A DNA stretch of 64,000 nt from Papiliotrema nemorosa (Eukaryota; Basidiomycota; Tremellomycetes; Tremellales; Rhynchogastremaceae), in contig JASKOT010000002.1 in NCBI GenBank assembly GCA_032158125.1, positions 496,001 to 560,000 of the forward strand, in the 5' to 3' direction. The translations under genes and the position numbers were made by a program. Positions 1 through 11,533 of the stretch are shown in pieces. Each line of letters starts with the position of its first letter. Position 1 is the stretch's first letter. Under the pieces are notes generated by a model. It saw only the letters and a list, made by a program, of their open reading frames with translations, was not told the origin of the DNA and did no database searches.

Positions 1-42
1 TACACTCTCTCAAACTATCAATGTGAAGCCATACATCACACT

Positions 43-1753
43 CTAATATAAAGAATGTTCACTCTTGAACTGCGCAAAGTCGATGACCTTGTTCTCCACT
101 CGTGCCTTCTCCCCTGCGAAAACTAGCAAATGACTGTTGAGCGCTTCTTCAGGCGTTATTCCCAAAATGGTCTGATCTTCCTCGGCGACTGCCTTCACGA
201 ATGTGCGGGAGAAGCCTATGTCTGCACCTCCGTGGAGACCTCCTTCGTTGACCGGCTCATGATGTGTCTTCTTCCTTGTCAAAAAGTCGAATACAGTCTG
301 GGCATCAGCCACACGCAATCCCTGCCAGTTGCCACTACTCACAAAGGTGTGCATGTCGCCAACGATCTCTCCTTTCGTACCTTGGATCTTCGTCCCTCGG
401 TCGCATTGAGCCTCGGTGACTAGCATCAGCTGACTGTGCACAGCTTGCCCTCCGATTTAACCCACAAGCAGACATGGTGAGGGAAGCGGTCGTTCCACCC
501 TCATACTCAATATTCACCACTTGGTGATCGACCACATCGTTACCACCGTTGTATACACAGTCTCCGTAGCGCGTCGTATTGAGGCAATCTGTGACATTTT
601 CAATGTCCAACACGTCGGCATTGACGACCAATTCCGCCCACTAGGATATCAGCCTGCCATCACCTCAACAGAGTACACCGCTATTCACATGCTTGGTCCC
701 CTTGTCCTCGGTGAAGGGTTCTAGGTAGATCTTCTTGGCACTCCAAGTACATTCGGGCTCATAAGCACATTCGAGACATTTCTTGGCGTCTCCGGCTTTG
801 GCAGGTTTCTGGGATGGTTTGAAGTGAAATAGTGAGCCAAACGAGGCGACCTTGACGGGTGTTTTGCCGGACAGATAGTAGGACAAGATATCGACATCAC
901 TAAGCGGATCAGCTGCGGACTATCAGAGCTCGAATGTTCTTACTGGCAGCACTTAGTCATGAGGGCAAAGCTGGTTGTTGCTTCTTGATGCCAATTTCCT
1001 CTGACAAAGCTGTGTGCAAAGTCTTCACAAGTCAGCTCATTCACTTCGAGAAGCCCTGTCTATGGAAACTCACGATGGTCTCCAACGGGCTCGATATGTT
1101 GAATGTTGACAATCTCTCCTATTGCTCCGCTATCAATTACCTCTTTGATGGCGCGATTGTAGTTGCTGTATCGTAGGACTGTCGTCTCAGCTCGGAGAGT
1201 CAGCAACTTGAGCGAACTCACCATGACCAACACCAAATATCTTGTCCGACTGTTTGACATCCTTGACCATCTTCACACAGTCCTTGACCGTTGTAGCCAT
1301 GGGCTTCTCGCAGAAAATATGGTAACCCTGCTCGCTGAAGGCAGTGACTAATTCTGCGTGCATTTGGTCCATGACACAGATGAAGATCGCGTCGGCGACG
1401 CGTCCCTTTGCAAGAAGGTCCTTCCAGTCTGCGAACTGTAGATCTGCTGAGATACTGAGATGTTCAGCCTTCTTGCCAAACATAATTATACGAGGGGACT
1501 CACTTGTGTGCTGATGAGAGGGCCTTCCGCCTGACAGGACGAGGCTCCGCGACAGCGACCACTTTTGCTGCATCTGGATGACTGAGTGCATACTCTGCAT
1601 ACGTCTGTGCACGTCAGCACACCTCTAAGCTCCGGGTGACCTTGCTGCACTTACCGTCCCCCGTTGCCCAGCACCAACTACTGCAATTGTCACTGGTCGC
1701 GCGCCCACACCATGTCCATTGCCATTCGCGTGCCCGTTCATTGATCCGTTCAT
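43..1753 (-). CDS. Gfo/Idh/MocA-family NAD(P)-dependent oxidoreductase
   Basis: The product is predicted to oxidise or reduce a sugar, inositol or related polyol with NAD(P)H in the cytosol; the substrate cannot be read from sequence. The first exon encodes a Gly/Asn/His-rich leader and then a Rossmann start, TIAVVGAGQRGTTYAEYAL, interrupted by a short intron. The catalytic-lysine segment FCEKPMATT of this family follows, and the C-terminal alpha/beta domain contains NIEYEGGTTASLTM and TEAQCDRGTKIQGTKGEI. There are at least five exons with introns of about 50 nt. A Cys-containing stretch (KKCLECAYEPEC) lies in the middle of the C-terminal domain. The start is the ATG at 1753 because it directly precedes the Rossmann fold; the stop is at 43-45. 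Its upstream region is shared with the divergent UNC93-like gene. I am sure of the family and unsure of the substrate. Confidence 0.88.
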
Positions 1754-2574
1754 CCTGCCTTCTACTCGCTTATCGAAGTCAGACGTCAATCTCAGAGACG
1801 GGGTGACCGACGAGTCCCTATCTTATGAATGAGGAGAATCTTTGCACCCAATCATCGCTATCGCAATTCACCGATCTCGCCGATAACTCCTGACGAGTTG
1901 CCCCACTCCCCGCTCCTGACGGTGTCATCAAAACGGCGCGTTGGCCGAATATATCACCCGTTTGAACCCTGCACAACCACTGCAGTCCAGAAATTATAGG
2001 CTCACTCCGGTCCGATAGAGAGCACAAGACCCACGGGGATTTTAGCGAAGGACGAGACTCATAAGCGGTGGCAGAGGTTTATGACCATATGGTATCTCTC
2101 GATTGTTTCTCTTTCAGGTTAGACCACTCCACTTCGGCTTTATCCACCTCAAGAGGTCGTATCTCTCGACTCCTGCTTGTGCGCAGAATCTCTGCAAGCA
2201 CGATAACGACTCTCTCTTCCTCGCTTTCTCGAGGCATTCGGCAGTCCGTAAGGCATGTTCCGATCCGCCGTAACATGTCCACTTCGAGCTTTTGACCGTG
2301 ACGACGCCTCTTGACGCTTGGCATTTATCTCTTTTTCCAACGCCTCGAACTTTGGCAAGATAGGACAACGGACAAGTCGCCGTAAGGCAACGAATATATC
2401 GAGGTCTACCGCTCAGGTGATACGCGCCGTTGTGGTATATATACAAGACCCCACTTCTCCACCCGATCTCTGTTCACAAACAACCCCTAGATAAAGTCTC
2501 TGCTTGACAACTCAACTCGATTCATCTCGCTTATCCCTGTTCAAGGAGAACTTCTAAATTCCGCTCCCTTCATC
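1754..2574. other. Divergent intergenic region between oxidoreductase and UNC93-like gene
   Basis: About 820 bases without a convincing gene. Short open frames on both strands have no domain-like sequence. The right end carries a TATA-like element for the plus-strand gene. The region is long enough to hold control sites for both divergent genes. Confidence 0.6.
2436..2443 (+). promoter_or_regulatory. TATA-like element upstream of the UNC93-like gene
   Basis: The motif tatatata lies about 140 bases before the ATG at 2575 and is followed by a C/T-rich leader, as in many basidiomycete promoters. Identified by motif only. Confidence 0.4.
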
Positions 2575-4450
2575 ATGACAGCTGTCGGCTCTCGCCTGGC
2601 TCATGTCAAAGTGGGCAATGTTCGATGTGAGCACCGAAATACACCACACCGCGTGACAGTAGAGTACTGACTAGTGACAGACAACTCGCCATGGACCCAA
2701 GTGACCATCCTCGGTTTCGTATGTTTCTGCTCTGTGGGAATGTTCTCCGCCGTAGGCGGTCTCGGTGCGGGGTAAGTACTCATATACCTTATCTTAGCCA
2801 TTTCAGTCTGCGCCCATGTTGACCAGATAGTGGTTCTCAAGATGCGCAATTGAGTGATATTGCCAACTCGGTCTTGTACGGGATGTTCGCCATAACCGGT
2901 TTTGTGGCTGGCTCTATCACCGTGAGTACAGTCACACGACCAGACTGAGGCGCAAATCGCTGAGGCTTCAGAACATCTTGGGTCCTCGAATTACTCTGTC
3001 CATTGGTACAACCGGTTACAGTCTTTACATTGGTGTGTAGTCCTCCACCTCCTTGGATTCTACCTCACACTCCAGGTTCATTGTGGGCTTTCCAGGTTCA
3101 TGGTACTCGATGGTTCCTCATCCTTGCTGGAGGTATCCTTGGAGTCAGTGAGTCGACGCAGCATCCAAGGATGAGAGCATGAAAAGCTGATTCTTCTAGC
3201 GGCGGCTCTACTGTGGTCTGCTCAAGGATCCATCATGATGTCCTACCCAATGGAAAAAGACAAGGGACGAAGTTTCAGTCTGTTCTGGTCTATATTCCAG
3301 ATGGGTACCCTGATCGGAGCCGCCATCGCTCTGGGTATTCAAGCGCATTCCACCCTGCCTTCGGTCTCGACCGGAGTGTACTTGGCATTCATGATCATCA
3401 TGCTTACTGCCATTGTCACCTCTTGGCTCATCTTGCCTCCTCGTATGTGCCATGTGAAGCAGCAAGACGCTTTCGGCTGATGCCCAGACTACGTCGTTCG
3501 AGGTGATGGCACATTGGTCGAGGTCGAGTCGGCCTTGACTCCCAAACAAGAGTTCAAACACTTTGTCCTCCTCTTCAAGGACTGGAGAATGCTGGCTCTC
3601 TTGTAGGTGTTACAAACCGTGGTCTTGGAACCGAGGTTGACCTCCAGCCCCATGTTCTTTTCGAGCAACTACTTTTACTCGTACCAGGGAGCTATCACCG
3701 CGTACAATTTCAACGGTCGAACTCGAGCCCTCAGCTCTTTGCTCACCGGAGTTGGATCCATTGTCGGAAGTATCTTCATCGGCTTTATCACCGATTTTAT
3801 GCCTTACAAACGACGAACTCGAGCTTTAATCGGTTGCGGAGCCGTCTTTATCCTCAACATCATCGTTTGGGTTGGCGGTCTCGTTTTCCAAGTTGGATTC
3901 AAGCGGACTGCTGAGGGACACCGTCTGCCAGAAGTCTGGGATTGGACTGCAGGTGGCGCTACGGGACCTCTAATCTTGCTCATGGCATACTACATTGCCG
4001 ATGCGGCTTACCAGGGTCTCGCATACTACACGTGAGTCGCGACTTGGTGTCCTCTTGCTGCGAGCTTTGACTGATGATAGTATGTCGGCCATGACCAACG
4101 ACCCTTTCAGACTCGCACGAATGGCGGGTTATTACAAAGGTGTACAGTCAGCTGGAGCCGCCGTATCATTCGCAATGGATGCCGTCAAGACGCCTTACCT
4201 CACTGAACACCTTGTCTCCTGGTGTCTCCTCCTCGTCTCCCTCCCTCTCTGTTTCTGGGTCTTGTGGCACTGCAAGGATACAAACTACGATTCGGAAAAG
4301 CCAGTCCACGTGGAAGACCTCAAGGCGAGCCAGATGGATGGTGTGGCCATGCCTAGTGGACACCACTTGCAAGCGGATGGGGAGGCTCTGGGTCGACACG
4401 GAAGCGGCGAGAAGAAGGAGAATTTGGTCGGTGCTGTTCGACAGGTCTAG
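2575..4450 (+). CDS. UNC93-like (DUF895) major facilitator superfamily membrane protein
   Basis: Predicted polytopic membrane protein of roughly 480 aa. Visible hydrophobic segments include QVTILGFVCFCSVGMFSAVG, YGMFAITGFVAGSIT, the stretch ending ILAGGILGVTAALLWSAQGS, and several in the second half (SLLTGVGSIVGSIFIGFITD, YYIADAAYQGLAYYTMS). The WSAQGS segment followed by a second-half YQG segment is characteristic of fungal UNC93-like proteins. The gene has about nine exons. One join at about 3604-3650 restores LALFPMFFSSNYFYSYQG and needs a gtaggt donor. The C-terminus (from about 4290) is hydrophilic and probably cytosolic. Fungal members are mostly uncharacterised, so transport substrate and membrane are unknown. 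It is convergent with the PAS gene downstream. Confidence 0.85.
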
Positions 4451-4906
4451 GCGGATCAGAGCAAGGTGGTCATTGAAGGGAAGACGGGACGATGATGTAG
4501 CCGAGAGCTCTTGCAGTATTTGTCGTTAGTATCCATAGTGATTCTGTATCGCTTTCAATGCCATACTTGCACTCGCGGGAAGGGATTGTTCTGCCCCACT
4601 GTCCGTCCCGACAACGTTGCAATGTCCACCAGTCAAGGGTGAAATCCCGGCGTCCCAGGACGTGACGAATCTTACTTCATGCCAATTGACGATATCTACT
4701 ACAAGTCCCCGCCTTGCGGTCATTATTTGATTCATACCATTACTGTTACTGTCATATATGCGGCCCCTGTCCCTACGATGATTTCAAGGGATAATTACTG
4801 GGGAGCGGCAACAGGGCACATCAAGTCGTAAATATATAGGAATACACCGTCTACTCGTCCTAAAACAGCCTGACCAACATTCTTTGACCATCGAGTCTGA
4901 CGCCCA
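4451..4906. other. Convergent intergenic region
   Basis: Tail-to-tail spacer of about 450 bases between the UNC93-like gene and the PAS gene, A/T-richer than its flanks. It probably holds both 3' UTRs. I see no gene or obvious repeat. Confidence 0.5.
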
Positions 4907-6343
4907 TCAGAATGATGTGCCGGGGATCACCTTGGAAACGATACACAACAACCCATCGCTGCAGGCGGAAAATATGCCTTCGACGGGGATGAACTCTTGG
5001 CCCGGCATCATCCTCTCTCCTTCATCGGTACCCTGCGGATAGACTTCTCCGTGCGCTGGCAGATCGAGAATCTGGGTAGGCTTAGCTGGATCGGTGGCGG
5101 GTGAGATTATTCGAAAGCTCACCTTTAGCAAGCTAAACTTGCAATATCCATGTCCACCTGAACGCCTCTCGTTTTGTATTATGGGCGACCACGATTTTGC
5201 CGTATCAATGTATTGCTTGACCAGAGTCCTGTCAGAAGGTCGTACGATACTGTAGAAGGGTCTATCTCGTAGCTACACATTAGTGGTTTGCTCGAACCCA
5301 ACTCTCACCTTGGAGGTGTTGGCAATGACATCGTTCGAGGTAAAGATGACTCGAGCGGTATCTGTGAAACGGTCGATGAAGAAGAACGTGCGGGGATGTG
5401 GTGGACCAAGTTGCCAAGTTCCGAGGGGGAGAGGTTCTGCCAAGGGTTGGAAGGGAGTGGAAGAGGGGGTATTGAATCCGCTACTCGAAGCCGACTGGGT
5501 CCAACGCTGAGTAAGTCAGCTCCTCCTCACCTTGAAGAGTCAAGGACCATGCTCACTCTGACACCCCATTTTCCTTGAGATCCGGGAGATACTTCGAATA
5601 CATCTCGTGCTGTCAATGCTTGTTCTAACGTATCAGTCGATCCTATCGGCAGGGTGGGGTATAATGGCTTACGGATCGTATTTGGTCCATCTTCAGCGCG
5701 ACAATAGGTCAAGATCGTCTCTCCGTACACGAATGAGCTGGACATAAGTCAATTAGAAGCTGAAATTGAACAGCTCATGCTCACTATGACACGCAAACCT
5801 CCACAAAATGCCCATCCCGATGTAATAAGCTCATATAGGCTACACATGCGCAGCGTTGGTTCATCAATGAGTGACTGGGATAAGTGTTCCTGCACATCCA
5901 GACGATGGTCGCACTGACTAGTGTATCTCCCTCAGGTATGGCACCTCTTCCGGGTGGAAGATGAGCCATGCGCTCTTCCCGACCAACTCTTCAGGCGCAT
6001 ATCCTAGAATCTCCCTCATCGACTCTGACACAAATTTAAAATGGGTCTATCTCGTCAGCCATGCATCAGGCGGATCCCCAAGACTTACCAGCTCATCACC
6101 TGACGCTACGGCCATGCATGATAGACCTATACCGATGTTTGGGTTGGATGATGAGCTTGGCGAGGATGAATCATGATGTGAGTATCGGGCCGAAGAATGC
6201 GGAGAGGTAGGTCGAGTGGATCTTGATCGACTTCGTCCATTTCGACTATTTGAATCCATGCTGAATGATGCGCTGGCTATACTTGATGGACTATTGGAGG
6301 TGGACATGAGAGAGCGAGTGTTCGTATTGAACAATGTACGCAA
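4907..6343 (-). CDS. PAS-fold protein with two PAS-like regions
   Basis: A Ser/Arg-rich disordered N-terminus (about 85 aa) precedes a PAS region reading FVSESMREILGYAPEELVGK, WLIFHPEEVPYLREIHY, then AYMSLLHRDGHFVEV. A second region with RTFFFIDRFTDTARVIFTSN resembles the later PAS of white-collar-like fungal proteins. It ends IVSKVIPGTSF. The joins I used need introns including gtcagt...cccag (46 nt, near 5890-5935) and a 36-nt intron at 5273-5308. No LOV core (a GRNCRFLQ-type motif with the flavin-binding Cys) and no zinc finger is visible, so a photoreceptor role is not supported. Such proteins could sense a ligand or dimerise in signalling. The start may be the ATG at 6343 or one about 12 codons later. 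Confidence 0.72.
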
Positions 6344-7536
6344 GGGAGGATGAGATATGGTCGCGGAAGAGGTCCAGTATTATGGTAGTGAGTATTTTAA
6401 TCGAAAGACGTCGTCTCTTCGGGAGGGGATGCCCCGAGGTAGATCAAAGCTGAATAATAGGGGGCAGGAGGACGAGTTCGGGCAAATCAGCAAACCCGCT
6501 CTAGGTCCAAGGACGCATCGGTTACCTATGCATGGGTTCCTATCCTCTCTCCCCTGGCCCCATTCGCTCTCCTTGCTTGGCCTTTGTCAACAGATGCACA
6601 GTGGGATCTCGGTCAAACACAATTACCCGGCATGTCATTCACTCTTTTCAAAAGTAGGTTTCGACAGGGGGTCAAGTGGCGCTGCGAGGCTCCTCTTCTC
6701 TTATTACATGCCCGAAGAGCCCGCAGTCGACCGTGCTGTCATATTCGACGAGTTGACGAGCTCGTCTAGGTCCAGTTGCTCGGATGTGGATGTACCAGAT
6801 ATGCATAATGTTCCAAAAGTCGAGACGCATTCGCTAAATCAGCTCTCGGTTGGACGATGAGGGGTAAGCAAAGAGGATGATGTTGCGATGGCTCATAATG
6901 CCAAGTCCAGGGAGAGATCTGGCGGCGCTCGCCTTGTCCCGGGCCGCCGACCCCTCGAAGTTGACAGGCACAGTAGCTATCACTCTTGACCCTACGCTTA
7001 TCGGACCTCATATGTTACGGCCGCAACAAGTCGTGCTATTCTGGTAGGCGAACTTGCCAAACACAGAGTCGCTTGAGTAGAGTCGCTTGAGCTGTTCGCG
7101 CAATATCGTCCCGCATGTCCAAAGATGTCCAGAGCGGAGCAGACAGTCAAGGCGCTTAATGCTCCACTCCGGCGCGCCAGTGTGCGACTTGCAAAGATCG
7201 CCGTCGGCCCTGTTTGAGATACACGCGGTCGTACCTTTGACTGGAATTCGCTGGACGTCATTTCCCCTTCGATCGAAAGGATGACCGAGGGCCGGAAACA
7301 GGTCTCCATCAGTGTTCCTCGTGGTGTACTCTAAGCCGACGAGATGAGCCGAAGTTGTCTTCGAGATCTGTCAACAAATGACCCGCAAATGCACCGGGAG
7401 GCACTTCACAAGTCGGGAGGAGGCCTCACAAATCAGGTTGACCTGAATAAGCCTCAAGATGAAACGCTCGTTGCCTCGAGCTCTCTTTCGCAAGCAAAGG
7501 ACTGATACATTCATAGAGCGGCACAAATCTGAGTCC
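6344..7536. other. Long intergenic region between PAS gene and DUF1772 gene
   Basis: About 1.2 kb. Open frames exist on both strands (the longest, 6357-6860 on plus, would give 167 aa), but none shows domain-like sequence or matching splice joins. It probably holds the promoter and 5' leader of the PAS gene and the 3' end of the DUF1772 gene. It includes a short direct repeat at 7065-7092. Confidence 0.5.
7065..7092. repeat. Tandem 14-bp direct repeat (two copies)
   Basis: The unit agagtcgcttgag followed by t, then the same 13 bases followed by c, sits back to back. Thirteen of 14 positions are identical. Its role is unknown. Confidence 0.6.
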
Positions 7537-8117
7537 TTACACTCGGAAGCTCTCTGCAGTCCTTGCAAAGGCAAGCAAGCTTCCTCCCCATGCCAAGCTG
7601 TATCCGATGAATCGAGGAAGATGAAGCAAACTCCACTTTTCCACAGACTTCACCACAGTGTCCTCCTCTTCGATTGTCAACTCTTCCTTGGCTGCCTTAT
7701 CCGCCAGTCCCAGGAGGGTGTGGTTGATAGGCTGGATAGCGAGCAAGGTGTAAGGGATAATAGAGATTGCCGAGATGGCGGCGGTCCATGCTGCACTGGC
7801 AATCTTGGGGTTGATCGTTTTGTAAGCGGTGTAACCCGAAGTCAAACTGGTCAACACGGCTGATCCAACCACCAAGGGCTGACTGTCAGCCCCGGATTCC
7901 TCATAGAGGCGTCAGGACGTACAGCGATAGCCCGAAAGTACGCTGCGAAGATCCGCACTCGGTCTCGCTTGGACAGGTTGAGAGGAGCCAATTTGTCCCT
8001 GATGATCATGACAGGTCCGACAAACTCCAACATCCCGGTTCCGAACAAGAGGAACGAGCTGGCTGTGAGAGAGACGGTGAGAGGGGCGAGTCCAACATCT
8101 GTGATGAGTCGGGACAT
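7537..8117 (-). CDS. DUF1772 (anthrone oxygenase-like) membrane protein
   Basis: Two exons give about 177 aa. Exon 1 encodes LAPLTVSLTASSFLLFGTGM and ends YFRAIA. A 45-nt intron (gtacgt...cag, about 7878-7922) joins to PLVVGSAVLTSLTSGYTAYK. Four hydrophobic segments are visible, including AAISAISIIPYTLLAIQPIN and a C-terminal one reading FIGYSLAWGGSLLAFA. This four-helix layout with an IQPINHTLLGL motif is typical of DUF1772. Some members are anthrone oxygenases in polyketide pathways, but no polyketide synthase is in the window, so a metabolic role here is not supported. It lies on the same strand as the FucP gene upstream. Confidence 0.75.
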
Positions 8118-8585
8118 GTTGTGTTGCAGACGATAAGCTGAAGAGTAAAAGCTATAGTGCAGCTAGAAACGAAACGGAACCCGCGGCTACGAATTACTCG
8201 ATTGCCGGCAAGTGTCATTGGATCCAGGTGACTGCGTCATGCTGATATGTTCACTGTGGGCGAAGACAGAGATGTCCCTTCTCGACTGTCATTGTCTTCA
8301 AGGTCAAGCCTTGAGATGTCGACGATCCGATCCATTGTACGGAATATACTCCATGGCGCAATACACGATCTAGGTAGCGTGCTCCGCGGATAGTCAAGGC
8401 AATGACATTGAGGTCCCTGACAAATACTGAGGTCAGATACATAGAGTGTTTTATAAACGATAGTTCCCTGCTATATACTCGAAGACACCTAAGATCGAAA
8501 GTCGTAAAAAGATATGACAGCAGGATACGAACAAAACAAGCCGGACCCGAACCCCGTCCCAAGTAAGAAGCAAAAATGAGGCGAC
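8118..8585. other. Intergenic region upstream of the DUF1772 gene
   Basis: About 470 bases between the DUF1772 start and the FucP stop. It holds a promoter and a 3' UTR presumably; I see no gene. Confidence 0.5.
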
Positions 8586-10162
8586 TTATCGAGCCTTCTC
8601 GACAGTCTCAAGATCCTCCTTGATGCTACCCTCGTAGTTCTCGACCCTGCCAGTGTAGCCCAAAGCTTGACCGGCGGCAGCAGAAGACTCGACGGAGACG
8701 ACGGGCTCCTTGGCGACACCGAACTTTCGACCATCCTGGTTCCAGATGTAGACGGCCCAGCAAGCAATGTAGACGAAGCAAGGAACGACAATGTAGAAAG
8801 AGACTCGAGTGTCCCACTTGTCGGAGATGGCTCCTTGCATGGGAGGGAAGACGGCACCACCAGAGACACCCATGACGACCAAGGCAGAGGCTCGTCGAGT
8901 GTGTCGACCGAGTCCTTGGGTAGACAACACGAAGATGACCGGGTACATGATCGACTCGAAGAACATGATGACAATGGCGAGGTAGACACCAGTCTTTCCG
9001 TGGATGGAACCGATCATGATCGAGATGATGGTACAAGCGACGGCGTAGATACCGAGCAAGACAGGAGCGGAGATGACCGACAAGAGGGCGGTTCCAATGA
9101 ATCGAGCGACGGTGAAAGTGATCAAACCGTAAGATAAGAGTTTAGAACCGTGCGAGTCGGGAATACCAGCCTCCTTGGAAAGGAAGAGGAAGAAAGCTCC
9201 AATGGTGACTTGGGCACCGACGTAGAGGAACTGGTCTGTCAGCGTATGTAGTCAACGAGGATGGAGACAACTCACCTGGGCAACGAAACCGGAGATGGCT
9301 CGGTATTGCTTGTAGAAGGGCTGGTTGACCTTGGAGTCGGCACCCTGAGCCTCGGCCAAAGCCTCGGCCTCGGCTTGAAGAGCCTCCTCAGAAACCTCGG
9401 GAAGCTTGGTGAAAGCGAAGAGGAGGGCAACAACAACACCCATACCAGCGACGGCGAGGTAGACGAAGCCTGTGAAGGATTAGTCACCGCCCGCCACTGA
9501 GATTAAAAGGTAGAACTCACCGACTGTTCCGAGCGAGGTGGTGTTTTCGCCGGAGAAGAAGTACTTGGAAGCGATAAGAGGACCAGAGAACGAAGCGACA
9601 CCGTTGAACGATTGGGAGAATTGCAATCGGAAGTTGGCAACGTTGTGAGGGGGCATGACGGAGATGTAAGAGTTGGCGGATACCTCGAGCGTAGCCAATC
9701 CACAGGCAATGACGGCGGTGCAGACGACGAAACCACCAAAGATGGCGTGAGGGTTGCTAGTCGCTGCAAATTTGGCTACAGGCCAGAAGAAGACGGCACC
9801 GAGAGAGTACAGGCAAAGACCCATGATGATGGTGAACTTGTAACCTCGTCGTCGCAAGACTTCGCCGGCAACAGGGGAGAATGCAAAGTAACCGATACCG
9901 AAGTAGGCAGCTTGAAGACCAGTGGATTGAGTTTTAGTGATGTGTAGAACATTTCGGAAGTGGGCGTTGAGGACATCGAGAAGACCGTAGGCGAAACCCC
10001 ACAAGAAGAAGAGCGAGGTAACGAGGATGAAAGCCCAGACTGGGAAATGAGCGGAAGCTCTGCACGAGCGCATAGGGGTGACTCACGGTACTCTCGTCGG
10101 ATGAAACCAGTTCGGAGGGGGTTACCACCGGAACCGCCAGAGACAACAGCTCCGCCAGCCAT
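8586..10162 (-). CDS. FucP-type L-fucose/glucose/galactose MFS permease
   Basis: Predicted plasma-membrane proton-coupled sugar importer of about 480 aa. The N-terminus after a Gly-rich leader reads PVWAFILVTSLFFLWGFAYG, with LLDVLNAHF and TQSTGLQAAYFGIGYF following; WGFAYGLLDVLN is the FucP family signature. The second half contains MGVSGGAVFPPMQGAISD, the typical FucP helix 10 region. Four exons are split by short introns (for example 9236-9276 and 9477-9519). Codon choice is strongly C/T-ending, suggesting high expression. The start ATG at 10162 gives MAGGAVVSGGSGGNPLRTGF. Fucose, glucose or galactose are all possible; FucP proteins in fungi are often promiscuous or untested. It has an unusually long upstream gap of 1.4 kb. 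Confidence 0.9.
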
Positions 10163-11533
10163 GATGAGATGTTCTAGATGTGTAAAACGGAGGTAAAGAC
10201 ACTCGAGGTGAGATGTATAAGGGTTGTCGACAAAGAAAGACTTGGTCGGAGGTAAGACTGTAGAGGGGAGGGGAGGGAGACTATACGCGAAGTAAAGACT
10301 ACCTAGAGGTGTGCGGGTATGAGAAGACGAGTTGAGAGGGGAAGAGTGAGGAGAACCAAATCGCTCCAGAGGGGGCCAGTCTTTATAGCTCGACACGAGA
10401 CGCTAACAAGAGGGGGCAACCATAAATGGGTCTGCTGATTCGTTTTTTTTCCTTGGCCCCGAAAAAGAGTCCCGCGCCCAGGTATGGACACATTTACGTA
10501 TATCAGGAACCGCTAGAAACAGATCGTGAGAGTCATACCTGAGCAGATGCCGCTCGAGCCGCAAAAGCTAGCGTGGCAAAGGGAACGGCCTGAGACCTTT
10601 GTCTCTCACGTTCGATGCTTCTGGCCCTGGAAGCGATCAACTGAAGGTGCGTGGTGGTCCAGGCACTTGATCGGGGACTTTTGTGTTGGCAATAATCTCC
10701 TTGCCGGCGGCATCTCTCAGAGCATCGCAAGCGATGACATGTGGAGGTTGACAGCGGAAGCTCAGAGGAGGCGATTCCAGGACAACTCGTGGAGCCACCG
10801 GACTCACCGATGGGGTGGGGGAGGTTTGATTTGGTTTTTGGTTTTTCTGATGGGAATTGGTGATTTTGATGATCAAGAAGACGTACTAACTCGCTTCGCA
10901 AATCGATCTCTGTCGCCAAGCCGCCTTGCATCCCAAAATTACGCTATGAACCGGGTGCACTTCGGAAGACGAGCCTCTCAAGGTATGAGACTGAAACTAC
11001 CTGTTCGGGCAAGAACTCAGCGGCAAAGGCAGGTTAACAACGCCACATGCGGCAGCTCGCTCGCGGTGAGACCTTGAAAGTCTCGAAATAGGAAGGTCCC
11101 GTGGGAAAACATAGATCCCATCTGTGGGGTTCGGAGAACCGGAGACCGGTGCACAAGCGAGAGCGAACCTGGGGCCTTGCACCCCGTGGTCAACTTCCGC
11201 CGGCAATGGTCTGCACCCTCGAGACGTCGTGGGAGGCGTCGTGTCACGCTGCAAGGCGCCGGGCCGTGACCATTCCGCTGCGTCTTGAGGCCTATGGTGA
11301 CCACACTAGTACTCCCAAGTCGTGCATCTTGCTCCTGCGACTGTACGCGTGTCGCGGAAGCGGGCCACAATGCGCTCGTTGCAATTTTAGGGCATATACG
11401 TATCATTCCATTTGCAACCTTTTCAAGCAAGGCGTTATCTATTTACAACTTCCGTACGTTGCACATTGAGCCTCGCAAACCTCCGTCACCAAGGACTGTT
11501 CGTCTTGTCGATGACGATTGGTGGGATCCCCAG
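10163..11533. other. Long intergenic region upstream of the sugar permease
   Basis: About 1.4 kb without a convincing gene. Several frames of 60-180 codons overlap on both strands, but none shows domains, low-complexity protein character or compatible splice joins. The part near 10300-10460 contains G/A-rich runs and several agggg/cccct-like elements that could be stress or sugar-response sites. This is by eye only. Confidence 0.5.

Noticed and set aside
6357..6860. 167-codon plus-strand frame
   Set aside because: No domain, no splice-consistent extension, composition unlike the real genes; read as chance in a promoter region.
10526..11077. 183-codon plus-strand frame and overlapping minus-strand frames
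   Set aside because: Several frames are equally open here and none has protein-like features.
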